From positions 744,001 to 808,000 of the forward strand of contig NZ_FNKL01000001.1 in the NCBI RefSeq assembly GCF_900100115.1: 64,000 nt of DNA, in the 5' to 3' direction. The number at the start of each line of letters is the position of its first letter. The stretch's first letter is position 1. A program made the translations under genes and the position numbers. The notes under the pieces were generated by a model, which had not been told where the DNA came from, made no database searches, and worked only from the letters and a program-made list of their open reading frames with translations. This document shows, piece after piece, positions 42,492 through 50,327 of this stretch. The DNA comes from Chryseobacterium soldanellicola (GTDB lineage Bacteria; Bacteroidota; Bacteroidia; Flavobacteriales; Weeksellaceae).

Positions 42492-42582
42492 TAGAAGCTA
42501 TTTCCAGCTATCCACTCATACTCCTCGCGCCAATGCTTTTCCCTTCGCTTGCTGTGGGGTAACCGTTGCTATCTGGGCTAGG
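42492..42582 (+). repeat. variable-stem element, divergent copy B
   Basis: Left part GAAGCTATTTCCAGCTATCC..ACTC and right part GTTGCTATCTGGGCTAGG match copies A and C, but the centre (CCTCGCGCCAATGC...GGGGTAACC) replaces the long perfect stem. It starts 23 bp after the MFS stop. Confidence 0.6.
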
Positions 42583-42660
42583 AAAGTGAATGGTCAATAA
42601 GTGAATTGTAAATTTAAAAATTGACTTTTGATCATTCACTTTTAAAATTCACACTTTTAA
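42583..42660. repeat. GTGAATT-type hairpin
   Basis: AAAGTGAATGGTCAA (42583-42597) pairs with TTGATCATTCACTTT (42628-42642); the words GTGAATT and ATTGAC recur as in the element at 13648-13761. Confidence 0.55.
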
Positions 42661-42892
42661 AACCACCCCGTCAAAAATTCTAGTGTTTGAAGCGAGACAA
42701 ATTCAAAATCGAAGAACAAAAAATTGAATTCACGCAAGTTTTAGAATTTTTAGAGAACAGGAGTTATTTTTAGCCGGAGTTTTCAGTCTTGACTTTTTGT
42801 TTCTTTTGTGTTAAGACAAAAGAAAAAGTATTTATAACTCATCATCCGCTCGCTTATTACCACAGATCAATGCACCTGATTTTCAACTCCAC
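42661..42892. other. rest of the 450-bp gap before the first pirin gene
   Basis: No gene seen. ACCACCCCGTCAAAAATTC starts a stretch that I recall as a common intergenic sequence in Chryseobacterium, and TTTCTTTTGT...ACAAAAGAAA at about 42807-42833 is a hairpin. Only one copy is in this window, so its repeat nature is not shown here. Confidence 0.35.
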
Positions 42893-42900
42893 TACCTTTG
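42893..42900 (+). promoter_or_regulatory. -7 box for the first pirin gene
   Basis: TACCTTTG, 19 nt before ATG 42920. Confidence 0.55.
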
Positions 42901-42919
42901 CTTCATAGTATCAAATAGT

Positions 42920-43789
42920 ATGGCAACAAAAAAAATACACAATATAATAGCTCCCAAACCCGCACATTTTGTGGGTGACGGATTTTGGGTTCACAATTTC
43001 ATTCCAAGTGTTTACAGCATGGAGAAAATGGATCCTTTTATCATGCTTGATTACAATTCAAAATTTCATTTTAACGGAACAGAGCAACCGAGAGGGGTCG
43101 GCGTGCATCCGCACAGAGGTTTTGAAACGGTAACGATTGCTTATCACGGTCGCGTTCAGCATCATGACAGCGCAGGCGGCGGCGGAATTATCGGAGAAGG
43201 CGATGTACAATGGATGACCGCTGCGAAAGGCGTCCTTCATAAAGAATATCACGAAACCGAATGGGCAAAAACCGGTGGCATTTTTCAGATGGTTCAGATT
43301 TGGGTGAATTTGCCTTCTGCTTATAAAATGAGCTGTCCAAAATACCAGTCCATCAAAAATTCTGAGATGGAAAAAGTGGATTTGGGTGAAAATGGCTTTA
43401 TTGAAATCATTGCCGGAGAATACAACGGCCGAAAAGGTCCTGCTTCCACATTCAGCCCGGTACATATGATGAATGCAAAACTGAAATCAGGCGGAAAAGC
43501 TGATTTTAATTTCCCTGCTGATTTTAATACCGCAGCCTTGGTTATTGAAGGAAATGTTATTGTTAACGGAGAGCAGAAAGCTCCAGTCAACAATTTTATT
43601 GCATTCAAAAATGAGGGTGAAATTTTCACTATTGAAGCAACAGAAGATTCCATCATATTAATTATCAGCGGAATGCCTTTAAACGAGCCCATTTATCCAC
43701 ACGGTCCTTTTGTGATGAACTCCAGAGAGGAAATTATGCAGGCTTTTGAGGATTACAATTTAGGAAGATTCGGGTATTTAGCAGATTAA
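42920..43789 (+). CDS. pirin family protein 1
   Basis: 289 residues, bicupin. The pirin signature is intact: FIMLDYNSKFHF, PRGVGVHPHRGFETVTIAYHGRVQHHDSAGG and the metal-binding His residues HPHRG, with the Glu further on in HKEYHETEWA. EGDVQWMTAAKGVLHKE is typical. Pirins are Fe-containing cupins; some bacterial members have quercetinase activity or sense redox state. A second pirin gene lies 600 bp downstream. Confidence 0.93.
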   Translation: MATKKIHNIIAPKPAHFVGDGFWVHNFIPSVYSMEKMDPFIMLDYNSKFHFNGTEQPRGVGVHPHRGFETVTIAYHGRVQHHDSAGGGGIIGEGDVQWMTAAKGVLHKEYHETEWAKTGGIFQMVQIWVNLPSAYKMSCPKYQSIKNSEMEKVDLGENGFIEIIAGEYNGRKGPASTFSPVHMMNAKLKSGGKADFNFPADFNTAALVIEGNVIVNGEQKAPVNNFIAFKNEGEIFTIEATEDSIILIISGMPLNEPIYPHGPFVMNSREEIMQAFEDYNLGRFGYLAD

Positions 43790-43853
43790 TGTAAAACTTA
43801 TATTAATTGTTCATTTTTTATTAACTTTATAATAGTCGTTAATTATAATTGAG

Positions 43854-43920
43854 TTTGTCATTCCGCAGAAACCTCAACATCATAATAAAAACATCGTCTA
43901 GATTCTTGTAGAATGACAAA
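43854..43920. repeat. GTCATTCCGCAG inverted repeat
   Basis: TTTGTCATTCCGCAGAAACC pairs imperfectly with GATTCTTGTAGAATGACAAA; a sibling of 27294-27361. Confidence 0.7.
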
Positions 43921-43991
43921 TTTGATGGAAATCAGAATTAACTTTACAACACTTTGCGACTTCGTGATTATCAACTTAATAAAAAAAATTC

Positions 43992-44303
43992 ATGAGACCA
44001 GAATTTGAAAACATTCCTTTAATCAATACAGGAGAAAGATTCGAGATAGAATTCAACGGGCATCTTGCCTTTATCGATTATCGTGAAATGGGGAGCCAGA
44101 TCGCTTTAAATCATACTGAAGCAGATCTTTTGATTGCAGGAACAGGAGCTGCACAGGCAGTGGTCGAAAAAACACTGCATTATATTGAAGACCATCAAAA
44201 GAAAGCACTTCCCTTTTGTCCGTACGTTGTCTCATTCGTCAAAAAAAATCCCGAATGGAAACGCGTTATAGATGAGAGATTTAAAGGATACGACCAACTT
44301 TAA
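43992..44303 (+). CDS. small GNAT-like N-acetyltransferase (YjdJ/PF14542 type) 1
   Basis: 103 residues. RFEIEFNGHLAFIDYREMGSQIALNHTEADLLIAGTGAAQAVVEKTLHYIEDHQKKALPFCPYVVSFVKKNPEW has the pattern of the short Gcn5-like family of E. coli YjdJ. It is shorter than ordinary GNATs. A paralogue of 99 residues is encoded at 47948-48247. The substrate is unknown. Lies between the two pirin genes. Confidence 0.85.
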   Translation: MRPEFENIPLINTGERFEIEFNGHLAFIDYREMGSQIALNHTEADLLIAGTGAAQAVVEKTLHYIEDHQKKALPFCPYVVSFVKKNPEWKRVIDERFKGYDQL

Positions 44304-44382
44304 TTTTCATTAAAGTACCATAAACAATGGATAAATTGATTACATTAGCTTAAATAAAAATTAAAAAACCACTTTACTTATC

Positions 44383-45282
44383 ATGTCAAATATCGGACTT
44401 ATCATTGAAGAAAAATCAGCAGATATAGGAAACTTTTTAGTGGGAAGACTTTTGCCTTTCCGTGAGAAAAGAGCCGTCGGCCCCTTCGTTTTTATCGATC
44501 ACATGGGACCTTCTGAACTTAAGGATTATCAAAATCTTGATGTTCCGCCACATCCGCACATTGGGCTTTCGACTTTAACTTATCTTTTGGAGGGATCAAT
44601 TTTCCACAGAGACAGCATCGGAAGTGCCGTTGAAATAAAGCCCGGGGCTGTCAATTGGATGACCGCCGGAAAAGGGGTCGTTCATTCAGAAAGAACTCCT
44701 GAATATCTGAGACATACAGACAAAAAACTTCACGGTTTCCAAATCTGGGTAGGACTTCCGAAACATCTGGAGCAATCAGAGCCAACTTTCCATCATATTG
44801 AAGGGAATGAAATTCCTGTTTGGGAAGAAGATGGAATTCAGTATAAATTAATCGCAGGAGAAGCATTCGGAAGAAAATCTCCGGTTCCCGTTCACAGCAA
44901 ACTATTCTTTCTTGAAATTAAAACTAAAGAGGCAAAAACCATCAGCATCGGTAAAGATCTTTATGGTGAAGCTGCCATGTACGTTTTAGACGGAACGGTT
45001 TCTACAGACGGAAATTCTTACGGTTCAAAACAACTATTGATCGCCAAAGAAACCAAACTTTGTGAATTTGACATGAGCGAAAACGGAACGGTTTATCTTT
45101 TCGGCGGCGAACCTTTTGATGAAGAACGTTTTATATTCTGGAATTTTGTAAATTCAGACAAAGAATTAATCGATGAAGCAAAAGTAAACTGGAACGATCA
45201 AAACCATGATGCTTTTCCTTTGGTTCCGGGTGATGAGCACGAATTTGTTCCGCTTCCGAAAGCGATTTTAAACAGAAAATAA
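44383..45282 (+). CDS. pirin family protein 2
   Basis: 299 residues. Carries the pirin motifs PFVFIDHMGPSEL, VPPHPHIGLSTLTYLLEGSIFHRDSIGS, WMTAGKGVVHSERTPEY. It differs clearly from the 42920 product (IGLSTLTYLLEG in place of RGFETVTIAYHG), so the two are distinct subfamilies rather than recent duplicates. The metallo-beta-lactamase gene begins 41 bp downstream and may be in the same transcript. Confidence 0.93.
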   Translation: MSNIGLIIEEKSADIGNFLVGRLLPFREKRAVGPFVFIDHMGPSELKDYQNLDVPPHPHIGLSTLTYLLEGSIFHRDSIGSAVEIKPGAVNWMTAGKGVVHSERTPEYLRHTDKKLHGFQIWVGLPKHLEQSEPTFHHIEGNEIPVWEEDGIQYKLIAGEAFGRKSPVPVHSKLFFLEIKTKEAKTISIGKDLYGEAAMYVLDGTVSTDGNSYGSKQLLIAKETKLCEFDMSENGTVYLFGGEPFDEERFIFWNFVNSDKELIDEAKVNWNDQNHDAFPLVPGDEHEFVPLPKAILNRK

Positions 45283-45323
45283 ACATTGAAATTTCAGAAT
45301 ATTTACCCGTAAATCCTAATCAA

Positions 45324-46196
45324 ATGAAAAGAATAATTCCTGTATTCTTATTGATCCTGTCTTTTTTAAGTAATGCTCAGACTGTGAATGAGCCTAAAAA
45401 TAATCCTGAAGAATGGTCAAAAACTTATGAGCCCTTCAGAATTGCAGGAAATTTGTATTATGTTGGAACTTACGATCTTGCCTCTTATCTGATCGTTACC
45501 AATAAAGGAAATATCCTTATCAACACAGGATTAGCGGGATCGTTTCCAATTATTAAAAGTAATATTAAAAAACTTGGTTTTAATGATAAGGACATCAAAA
45601 TTCTGACTTTAACACAGGCTCATTTCGACCACATGGGAGCAATGGCTGATATGAAAAAAGAAACAGGCGCCAAGCTTTATGTAGATGAAAAAGATGCAGA
45701 AGAATTAAAAAGTGGCGGAAAATCAGATTACGAATTGGGAAAATACGGCGTAACTTTTAAACCCGTAACTCCTGATTACCTCTTGAAAAACAACGACAAG
45801 ATAAAACTCGGGAATACGACCCTGACTTTACTTCATCATCCGGGACATACGAAAGGATCCTGCAGCTTTTTATTTGTAACTAAAGATAAAAATCAGACAT
45901 ATAAAGTTTTAATCGCCAATTTGCCATCCATAATTATCGACAGAAAATTTTCTGATGTAAAAAGTTATCAAAATATTCAGAATGATTATGCCGAGACATT
46001 CAAAGCAATGAAAAATCTGGATTTTGATATCTGGGTAGCTTCTCATGCCAGCCAGTTTGGCCTGCATACAAAACGAAAAGAAGGCGATTCTTACAATCCG
46101 AAGCTGTTTGCAGATAAAGAAGTCTATTTTCAAAAGCTTGGAAAATTAGAAACAGATTATCAGGAAAAAATAAAAGCAGATTCATCAGAAAAATAA
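45324..46196 (+). CDS. subclass B3 metallo-beta-lactamase, GOB-like with Gln at position 116
   Basis: 290 residues, signal peptide MKRIIPVFLLILSFLSNAQ, periplasmic. The zinc-binding motif reads TQAHFDHMGA: Q98-A-H100-F-D102-H103, i.e. the usual first His of the B3 HxHxDH motif is Gln, as in GOB enzymes of Elizabethkingia. Other ligands are in place: H175 (HHPGHTKGS) and H241 (ASHASQFGL). It would hydrolyse beta-lactams including carbapenems if expressed; GOB-type enzymes can act with a single zinc. Chromosomal, in an oxidative-stress-looking neighbourhood and not near any mobile element. Confidence 0.9.
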   Translation: MKRIIPVFLLILSFLSNAQTVNEPKNNPEEWSKTYEPFRIAGNLYYVGTYDLASYLIVTNKGNILINTGLAGSFPIIKSNIKKLGFNDKDIKILTLTQAHFDHMGAMADMKKETGAKLYVDEKDAEELKSGGKSDYELGKYGVTFKPVTPDYLLKNNDKIKLGNTTLTLLHHPGHTKGSCSFLFVTKDKNQTYKVLIANLPSIIIDRKFSDVKSYQNIQNDYAETFKAMKNLDFDIWVASHASQFGLHTKRKEGDSYNPKLFADKEVYFQKLGKLETDYQEKIKADSSEK

Positions 46197-46216
46197 CAGA
46201 AATCAGTAATAAAATA

Positions 46217-46750
46217 ATGAAAATATTGGCATTTGCAGGAAGTACATCTTCCACTTCCATCAACAGAGAACTGGTAAAATTTGTTTTGAAAGATTTTCAG
46301 GACAATGAAATTAATTTAATTGATTTAAATGATTTCGACATGCCTGTTTTTTCTGTCGATCGTGAAAAAAAAGGCTTTCCGGATGAAGCGCACAAATTTT
46401 TAAAAGTCATTGAGGAATGCGACGTGATTATTTGTTCGCTTGCCGAGCACAACAGATCGTACAGCGCAGCTTTTAAAAACGTTTTCGACTGGGCTTCAAG
46501 GATTAACGTAAAAGTTTTTCAGAATAAACCAATGCTCTTGATGTCAACTTCTCCGGGAGGTTACGGAGGCGGAAATGTGATGAATACCGCAAAAACGTTT
46601 TTTCCAAACTTCGGAGCTGATATTAAAGACACTTTTTCTCTTCCTAAATTTTATGAAAATTTTGATTTTGAAAGCGGCGTTATCAATCCCGAAATGCTAA
46701 AAGATTTAAAAGACAAAATAGAAAACTTTAAAAATCAGGTTAAAAACTAA
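46217..46750 (+). CDS. NADPH-dependent FMN reductase family protein
   Basis: 177 residues, flavodoxin-like fold. ILAFAGSTSSTSINRELVKFVL (FMN phosphate loop), CDVIICSLAEHNRSYSAAFKNVFDWASR and LMSTSPGGYGGGNVM are the motifs of azoreductase/quinone-reductase-like FMN reductases. First gene of a tight run of five genes: the next start overlaps its stop (TAATG). Confidence 0.9.
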   Translation: MKILAFAGSTSSTSINRELVKFVLKDFQDNEINLIDLNDFDMPVFSVDREKKGFPDEAHKFLKVIEECDVIICSLAEHNRSYSAAFKNVFDWASRINVKVFQNKPMLLMSTSPGGYGGGNVMNTAKTFFPNFGADIKDTFSLPKFYENFDFESGVINPEMLKDLKDKIENFKNQVKN

Positions 46751-47328
46751 TGACAAAAGGGAGATTAGAAGCTTTCAGCGATGGTGTTTTGGCCGTTATT
46801 ATTACCATTATGGTGCTTGAATTAAAAGTGCCTGAAGAAAGTAATTGGGAAAGCCTGAAACCTCTTATTCCTAAATTTTTGGCCTATATTTTCAGCTTTA
46901 TTTATATTGGAATTTACTGGAACAATCATCATCATTTATTTCAGACCGTCAAAAAAGTAAACGGAAATATTCTTTGGGCGAATCTGCATTTACTGTTCTG
47001 GCTATCATTAACACCGGCTGCTACAGAATGGATCGGAGAAACCCATTTCGCAAAAAATCCTGTAAGTGTTTATGGAATTGTTCTGATAATGTGCGCTGTT
47101 GCCTATACCATTCTGGAAAATTTAATTATAAAAAATGAAGGTGAAGACTCAACATTAAAAGCCGCCATACACTCTAAATTCAAAGAATATATCTCTATTG
47201 TGTTTTACATTTTAGGGTTCGCGACTTCGTTTTTTTATCCTTATATTGCTATAGGCTTATATTACGTTGTTGCTTTAATATGGCTGATTCCTGATAAAAG
47301 AATTGAAAAATCCTTAAAAGAAAATTAA
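46750..47328 (+). CDS. TMEM175-like (DUF1211) membrane protein
   Basis: 192 residues with six hydrophobic segments. The N-terminal GRLEAFSDGVLAVIITIMVLELKVPE is the bacterial TMEM175 signature, including the FSDG motif. Bacterial TMEM175 proteins are potassium-selective channels with isoleucine constrictions. Start codon overlaps the stop of the FMN reductase gene. Confidence 0.9.
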   Translation: MTKGRLEAFSDGVLAVIITIMVLELKVPEESNWESLKPLIPKFLAYIFSFIYIGIYWNNHHHLFQTVKKVNGNILWANLHLLFWLSLTPAATEWIGETHFAKNPVSVYGIVLIMCAVAYTILENLIIKNEGEDSTLKAAIHSKFKEYISIVFYILGFATSFFYPYIAIGLYYVVALIWLIPDKRIEKSLKEN

Positions 47329-47329
47329 T

Positions 47330-47548
47330 ATGGATACACATGAATATATCAACGGCGAGATCACCGTTATCTGGCAACCTCAGAAGTGCATTCACGCTGC
47401 TGTTTGCGTAAAAACACTTCCGGCAGTTTATAATCCAAAAGAAAGACCCTGGATAAAAGTGGAAAACGCAACTCCCCAGGAACTTAAAAATCAAATCGAC
47501 TTATGCCCTTCCGGAGCATTAAGTTATAAATTTAACACAGACAAATAA
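47330..47548 (+). CDS. YjdI-type (4Fe-4S) mono-cluster protein
   Basis: 72 residues. ITVIWQPQKCIHAAVCVKTLPAVYNPKERPWIKVENA and DLCPSGALSYK carry four cysteines (C-x5-C and C-P-S-G) in the pattern of the YjdI Fer4_19 family, an iron-sulfur protein. In E. coli yjdI adjoins yjdJ, a short GNAT; here the same pairing is kept with OsmC in between. Starts 1 bp after the previous stop. Confidence 0.9.
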   Translation: MDTHEYINGEITVIWQPQKCIHAAVCVKTLPAVYNPKERPWIKVENATPQELKNQIDLCPSGALSYKFNTDK

Positions 47549-47946
47549 TGGCGGTAATCGTAAAAGCAAGCCTGGGAAAAGAAAAATACTATACAGAAGT
47601 AGTAGCCGGTGAAAATACGCTGATCACAGACGAACCGGTGGATAAAGGCGGCCAAAATAAAGGCTTCAACCCTTTTGAAATTCTGGCAACTTCTCTGGCA
47701 AGCTGTACCGCAGCCACTTTAAAAATGTACATCGACCGAAAAGAATGGGACGTTGAAAAAATAAACGTAGAAGTAGAGCTGGAAAATTTCCCTTTAACAA
47801 AACTTTGTATTTTTAAAAGAAATATCAGCTTTGAAGGCACAAATCTTGATCAGGAACAGATGAAAAAGCTTCACTTAATTGCGGATGCCTGCCCTGTACA
47901 TAAAATATTAACCCACGATATAGAAATTCAAACCAAATTTTCATAA
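47548..47946 (+). CDS. OsmC/Ohr family peroxidase-like protein
   Basis: 132 residues. GGQNKGFNPFEILATSLASCTAATLKMYIDRKEWD contains the first redox Cys and ADACPVHKILTHDIEI the second, as in OsmC-type thiol peroxidases against organic hydroperoxides. Overlaps the YjdI stop (TAATG). Confidence 0.92.
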   Translation: MAVIVKASLGKEKYYTEVVAGENTLITDEPVDKGGQNKGFNPFEILATSLASCTAATLKMYIDRKEWDVEKINVEVELENFPLTKLCIFKRNISFEGTNLDQEQMKKLHLIADACPVHKILTHDIEIQTKFS

Positions 47947-47947
47947 C

Positions 47948-48247
47948 ATGACAGAAGTAAAACAAAACAACGACGAGAAACATGGAAGTTTTGAAGCTTT
48001 CATAGACGGAAAGCGCGCCGGACAAATGACCTACACCTGGGCCGGAGAAGAGCGATTCATTATTGATCACACCGAAGTCGAGGAAGACTACAACGGACAA
48101 GGCGTTGGTAAGGACATGCTTTTGGCAGCGGTAGATTTTGCAAGGAAAAACGGTAAAACAATTATTCCGCTTTGTCCTTTTGCAAAAGCTACTTTTCAGA
48201 AACATGAGGAGCTGCAGGATGTTTTAGTTAATCAGACTCAGGCTTGA
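47948..48247 (+). CDS. small GNAT-like N-acetyltransferase (YjdJ type) 2
   Basis: 99 residues. GSFEAFIDGKRAGQMTYTWAGEERFIIDHTEVEEDYNGQGVGKDMLLAAVDFARKNGKTIIPLCPFAKATFQKHEEL contains the acetyl-CoA loop NGQGVGK and the family ending. This is the genomic partner expected for YjdI. Last gene of the redox operon, starting 1 bp after OsmC. Confidence 0.9.
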   Translation: MTEVKQNNDEKHGSFEAFIDGKRAGQMTYTWAGEERFIIDHTEVEEDYNGQGVGKDMLLAAVDFARKNGKTIIPLCPFAKATFQKHEELQDVLVNQTQA

Positions 48248-48304
48248 TTTTAGGCTAAGATTAAGGTTGAGATTGATAATTTTAAATCTAATCTAAATTT
48301 TAAT

Positions 48305-48402
48305 GGATGTTTCGACTCCGTTCAGCATGATATCGCTACAAATTAGCTGCTAATAACGCAGATAGTATTAGAGTTGTCATGCTGAGCGGAGTCGAAGCAT
48401 CT
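48305..48402. repeat. MITE-like inverted-repeat element, copy 2
   Basis: GATGTTTCGACTCCG...GCATGATAT pairs with TTGTCATGCTGAGCGGAGTCGAAGCATCT on the right. Interior matches copy 1 (7856-7966): ATCGCTACAAATT, CTGCTAA, TAGTATTAGA. Confidence 0.8.
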
Positions 48403-48428
48403 TTAAATAAATCAAACAAAAAATATAA

Positions 48429-48457
48429 ACCTTTCAGAGTAAAATCCGGAAGGTTTT
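48429..48457 (+). terminator. weak terminator
   Basis: AACCTTTC pairs with GGAAGGTT over a long loop, followed by TTTTTTC. It lies between the redox operon and the symporter gene. Confidence 0.5.
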
Positions 48458-48484
48458 TTCTTTTTAAGCAGACCATAAAAAAAG

Positions 48485-48492
48485 TATATTTG
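48485..48492 (+). promoter_or_regulatory. -7 box for the symporter gene
   Basis: TATATTTG, 22 nt before ATG 48515. Confidence 0.55.
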
Positions 48493-48514
48493 TAAAATTT
48501 TAATCGAAGAACAT

Positions 48515-50011
48515 ATGTCTCCATTTATATTATTGTCCATCATTGTCATCTACTTTGCTCTGCTGCTTTGGGTAGCTTATAAAACAGGAAAAGGAAGTGA
48601 TAATGAGAGTTTCTTCATCGGAAACCGTAAAAGTAATTGGATGCTTGTTGCATTCGGAATGATCGGAACCTCGCTTTCAGGGGTGACTTTTGTGAGTGTT
48701 CCGGGGGCGGTCGGGAAAGACAGCTTTGCGTATTTACAGATTACTTTAGGCTATCTTATCGGATATATTGTCGTTGCATATGTTTTACTTCCTTTATATT
48801 ATCGATTAAAATTGACCTCCATTTACGGATATCTCCAGCAGAGAATGGGACAGCTTTCGTACAAATCGGGAGCGTGGATCTTCATTGTTTCGAGATTGGT
48901 GGGGGCCACTGCGAGATTGTATCTGGTGGTAAATATTCTTCAGGTAACCATTTTGGACAGCCTGGGAGTTCCTTTTATAGTAACTACTTTGATTATTCTT
49001 GCGATGATCATTCTTTACACGTATGAAGGTGGTGTAAAAACCATCGTCTGGACCGATACTTTACAAACCTCTTGTATGCTTTTAGGCTTAATTATCTGTA
49101 CGGTTTATATGCTGAATCATCTGGATTTAAGTGTCGGGCAGAGCTTAACTGCAATGAGCGATAAAGGCTACACGAAAATATTTGACCTGAATTTTAATTC
49201 TCCCGGATTTTTCATCAAACAGATCCTTGCGGGAGCATTTATCACCATTACCATGACGGGAATTGATCAGGAAATGATGCAGAAAAGCCTTTCCGTGACT
49301 AAGCTTAAGGATTCTCAGAAAAACATGGTTACGCTTGGTTTTATCCTGCTTGGGGTGATTTCTCTGTTTCTTTATATGGGTGGTCTTTTGTATCTGTTCG
49401 GAGAGAGCCAGGGTGCTCATTTTACAGAAATTATTAAAGACGGAATTCCTAAAAAAGAATTTTTATTACAAGGAAAAGATATTTTTGGGGATAAAATTTT
49501 CCCTGAAGTAGCTTTAAATCATATGCCCGGATTTATTTCCATTATATTTATCATTGCTTTGATCTCTGCATTATTTCCGAGTGCGGATGGGGCCATGACA
49601 GCTTTGACGTCCTCTTTATGCATCGATATTTTTGGGATGAAAGATAAACCGTGGGACACCAAAAAGAAGGAAAAGTTCAGGAAAAATGTACACTTGATTG
49701 TGGCGCTGTCTTTCTTAATTATGGTGGTTATCTTTAAAATTATTAATGATAATTCCATGATTGGCTTAATTCTTAAACTTGCAGGATTTACGTACGGGCC
49801 ACTTTTGGGACTTTTCGCCTTTGGAATTTTCACTAAATATAAAGTTGAGGACAGGCTTGTTCCTTACGTTTGTATTGCAGCGCCTATTATGTCTTATTTT
49901 ATCGATAAATATCAGGTTGATATGTTCGGGGATTTTAAGATCGGATTAGAATTATTAATTATTAATGGATTGTTAACATTCTTTGGATTGTGGCTGATCA
50001 GAAAGAAGTAG
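48515..50011 (+). CDS. sodium:solute symporter (SSS family)
   Basis: 498 residues with about 13 hydrophobic helices. FFIGNRKSNWMLVAFGMIGTSLSGVTFVSVPGA is the LeuT-fold start of SSS transporters, and the sodium-site region near GAFITITMTGIDQEMMQKSL and LISALFPSADGAMTALTSS is typical. Substrate (sugar, amino acid, organic acid) cannot be inferred; no metabolic gene is adjacent. Confidence 0.92.
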   Translation: MSPFILLSIIVIYFALLLWVAYKTGKGSDNESFFIGNRKSNWMLVAFGMIGTSLSGVTFVSVPGAVGKDSFAYLQITLGYLIGYIVVAYVLLPLYYRLKLTSIYGYLQQRMGQLSYKSGAWIFIVSRLVGATARLYLVVNILQVTILDSLGVPFIVTTLIILAMIILYTYEGGVKTIVWTDTLQTSCMLLGLIICTVYMLNHLDLSVGQSLTAMSDKGYTKIFDLNFNSPGFFIKQILAGAFITITMTGIDQEMMQKSLSVTKLKDSQKNMVTLGFILLGVISLFLYMGGLLYLFGESQGAHFTEIIKDGIPKKEFLLQGKDIFGDKIFPEVALNHMPGFISIIFIIALISALFPSADGAMTALTSSLCIDIFGMKDKPWDTKKKEKFRKNVHLIVALSFLIMVVIFKIINDNSMIGLILKLAGFTYGPLLGLFAFGIFTKYKVEDRLVPYVCIAAPIMSYFIDKYQVDMFGDFKIGLELLIINGLLTFFGLWLIRKK

Positions 50012-50020
50012 ATTTTTAAG

Positions 50021-50083
50021 TTTTGGCTAAAGCCATTTGAAGCTGTTTATTGTAAACGGGCTAAAGCCCGCTCCTATCGATAA
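50021..50083. repeat. GGCTAAAGCC double-hairpin element, copy 1
   Basis: TTTTGGCTAAAGCCA then ACGGGCTAAAGCCCGCTCCTAT: two palindromes sharing the core GGCTAAAGCC. A second copy is at 61236-61298. Confidence 0.75.
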
Positions 50084-50147
50084 AAACGCGTGGAAAATTT
50101 AACAAAATAACTATTTGTATTCATAAGACATCTAAATTTATCACAGA

Positions 50148-50210
50148 GTTATCATTCCGTAGGAATCTCAACATTTATTGGTAAAAACAACGTATAAATT
50201 CCTAAAATAT
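50148..50210. repeat. degenerate GTCATTCCGTAGGAATCTC repeat
   Basis: Left arm kept (ATCATTCCGTAGGAATCTCAAC), right arm decayed (ATAAATTCCTAAAATAT). Together with the element at 50021 and the terminator at 50243 it fills the 316-bp gap 50012-50327; I see no gene there. Confidence 0.55.
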
Positions 50211-50242
50211 TAATTAACAAGATATCAAAATATCAATTAAAC

Positions 50243-50272
50243 AAAAATCCGGATGTAAAACCCGGATTTTTG
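50243..50272 (+). terminator. hairpin terminator upstream of transketolase
   Basis: AAAAATCCGG pairs with CCGGATTTTT around ATGTAAAAC, with a short T-tail. Confidence 0.8.
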
Positions 50273-50327
50273 TATTTCCGTAAGCCAGTAAAAAATTGTA
50301 AATTCGCGTGCAAATAAATCTTATATA

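Noticed and set aside
49145..49833. Minus-strand open frames inside the symporter gene
   Set aside because: Shadows of the helix-rich coding frame, no supporting signals.
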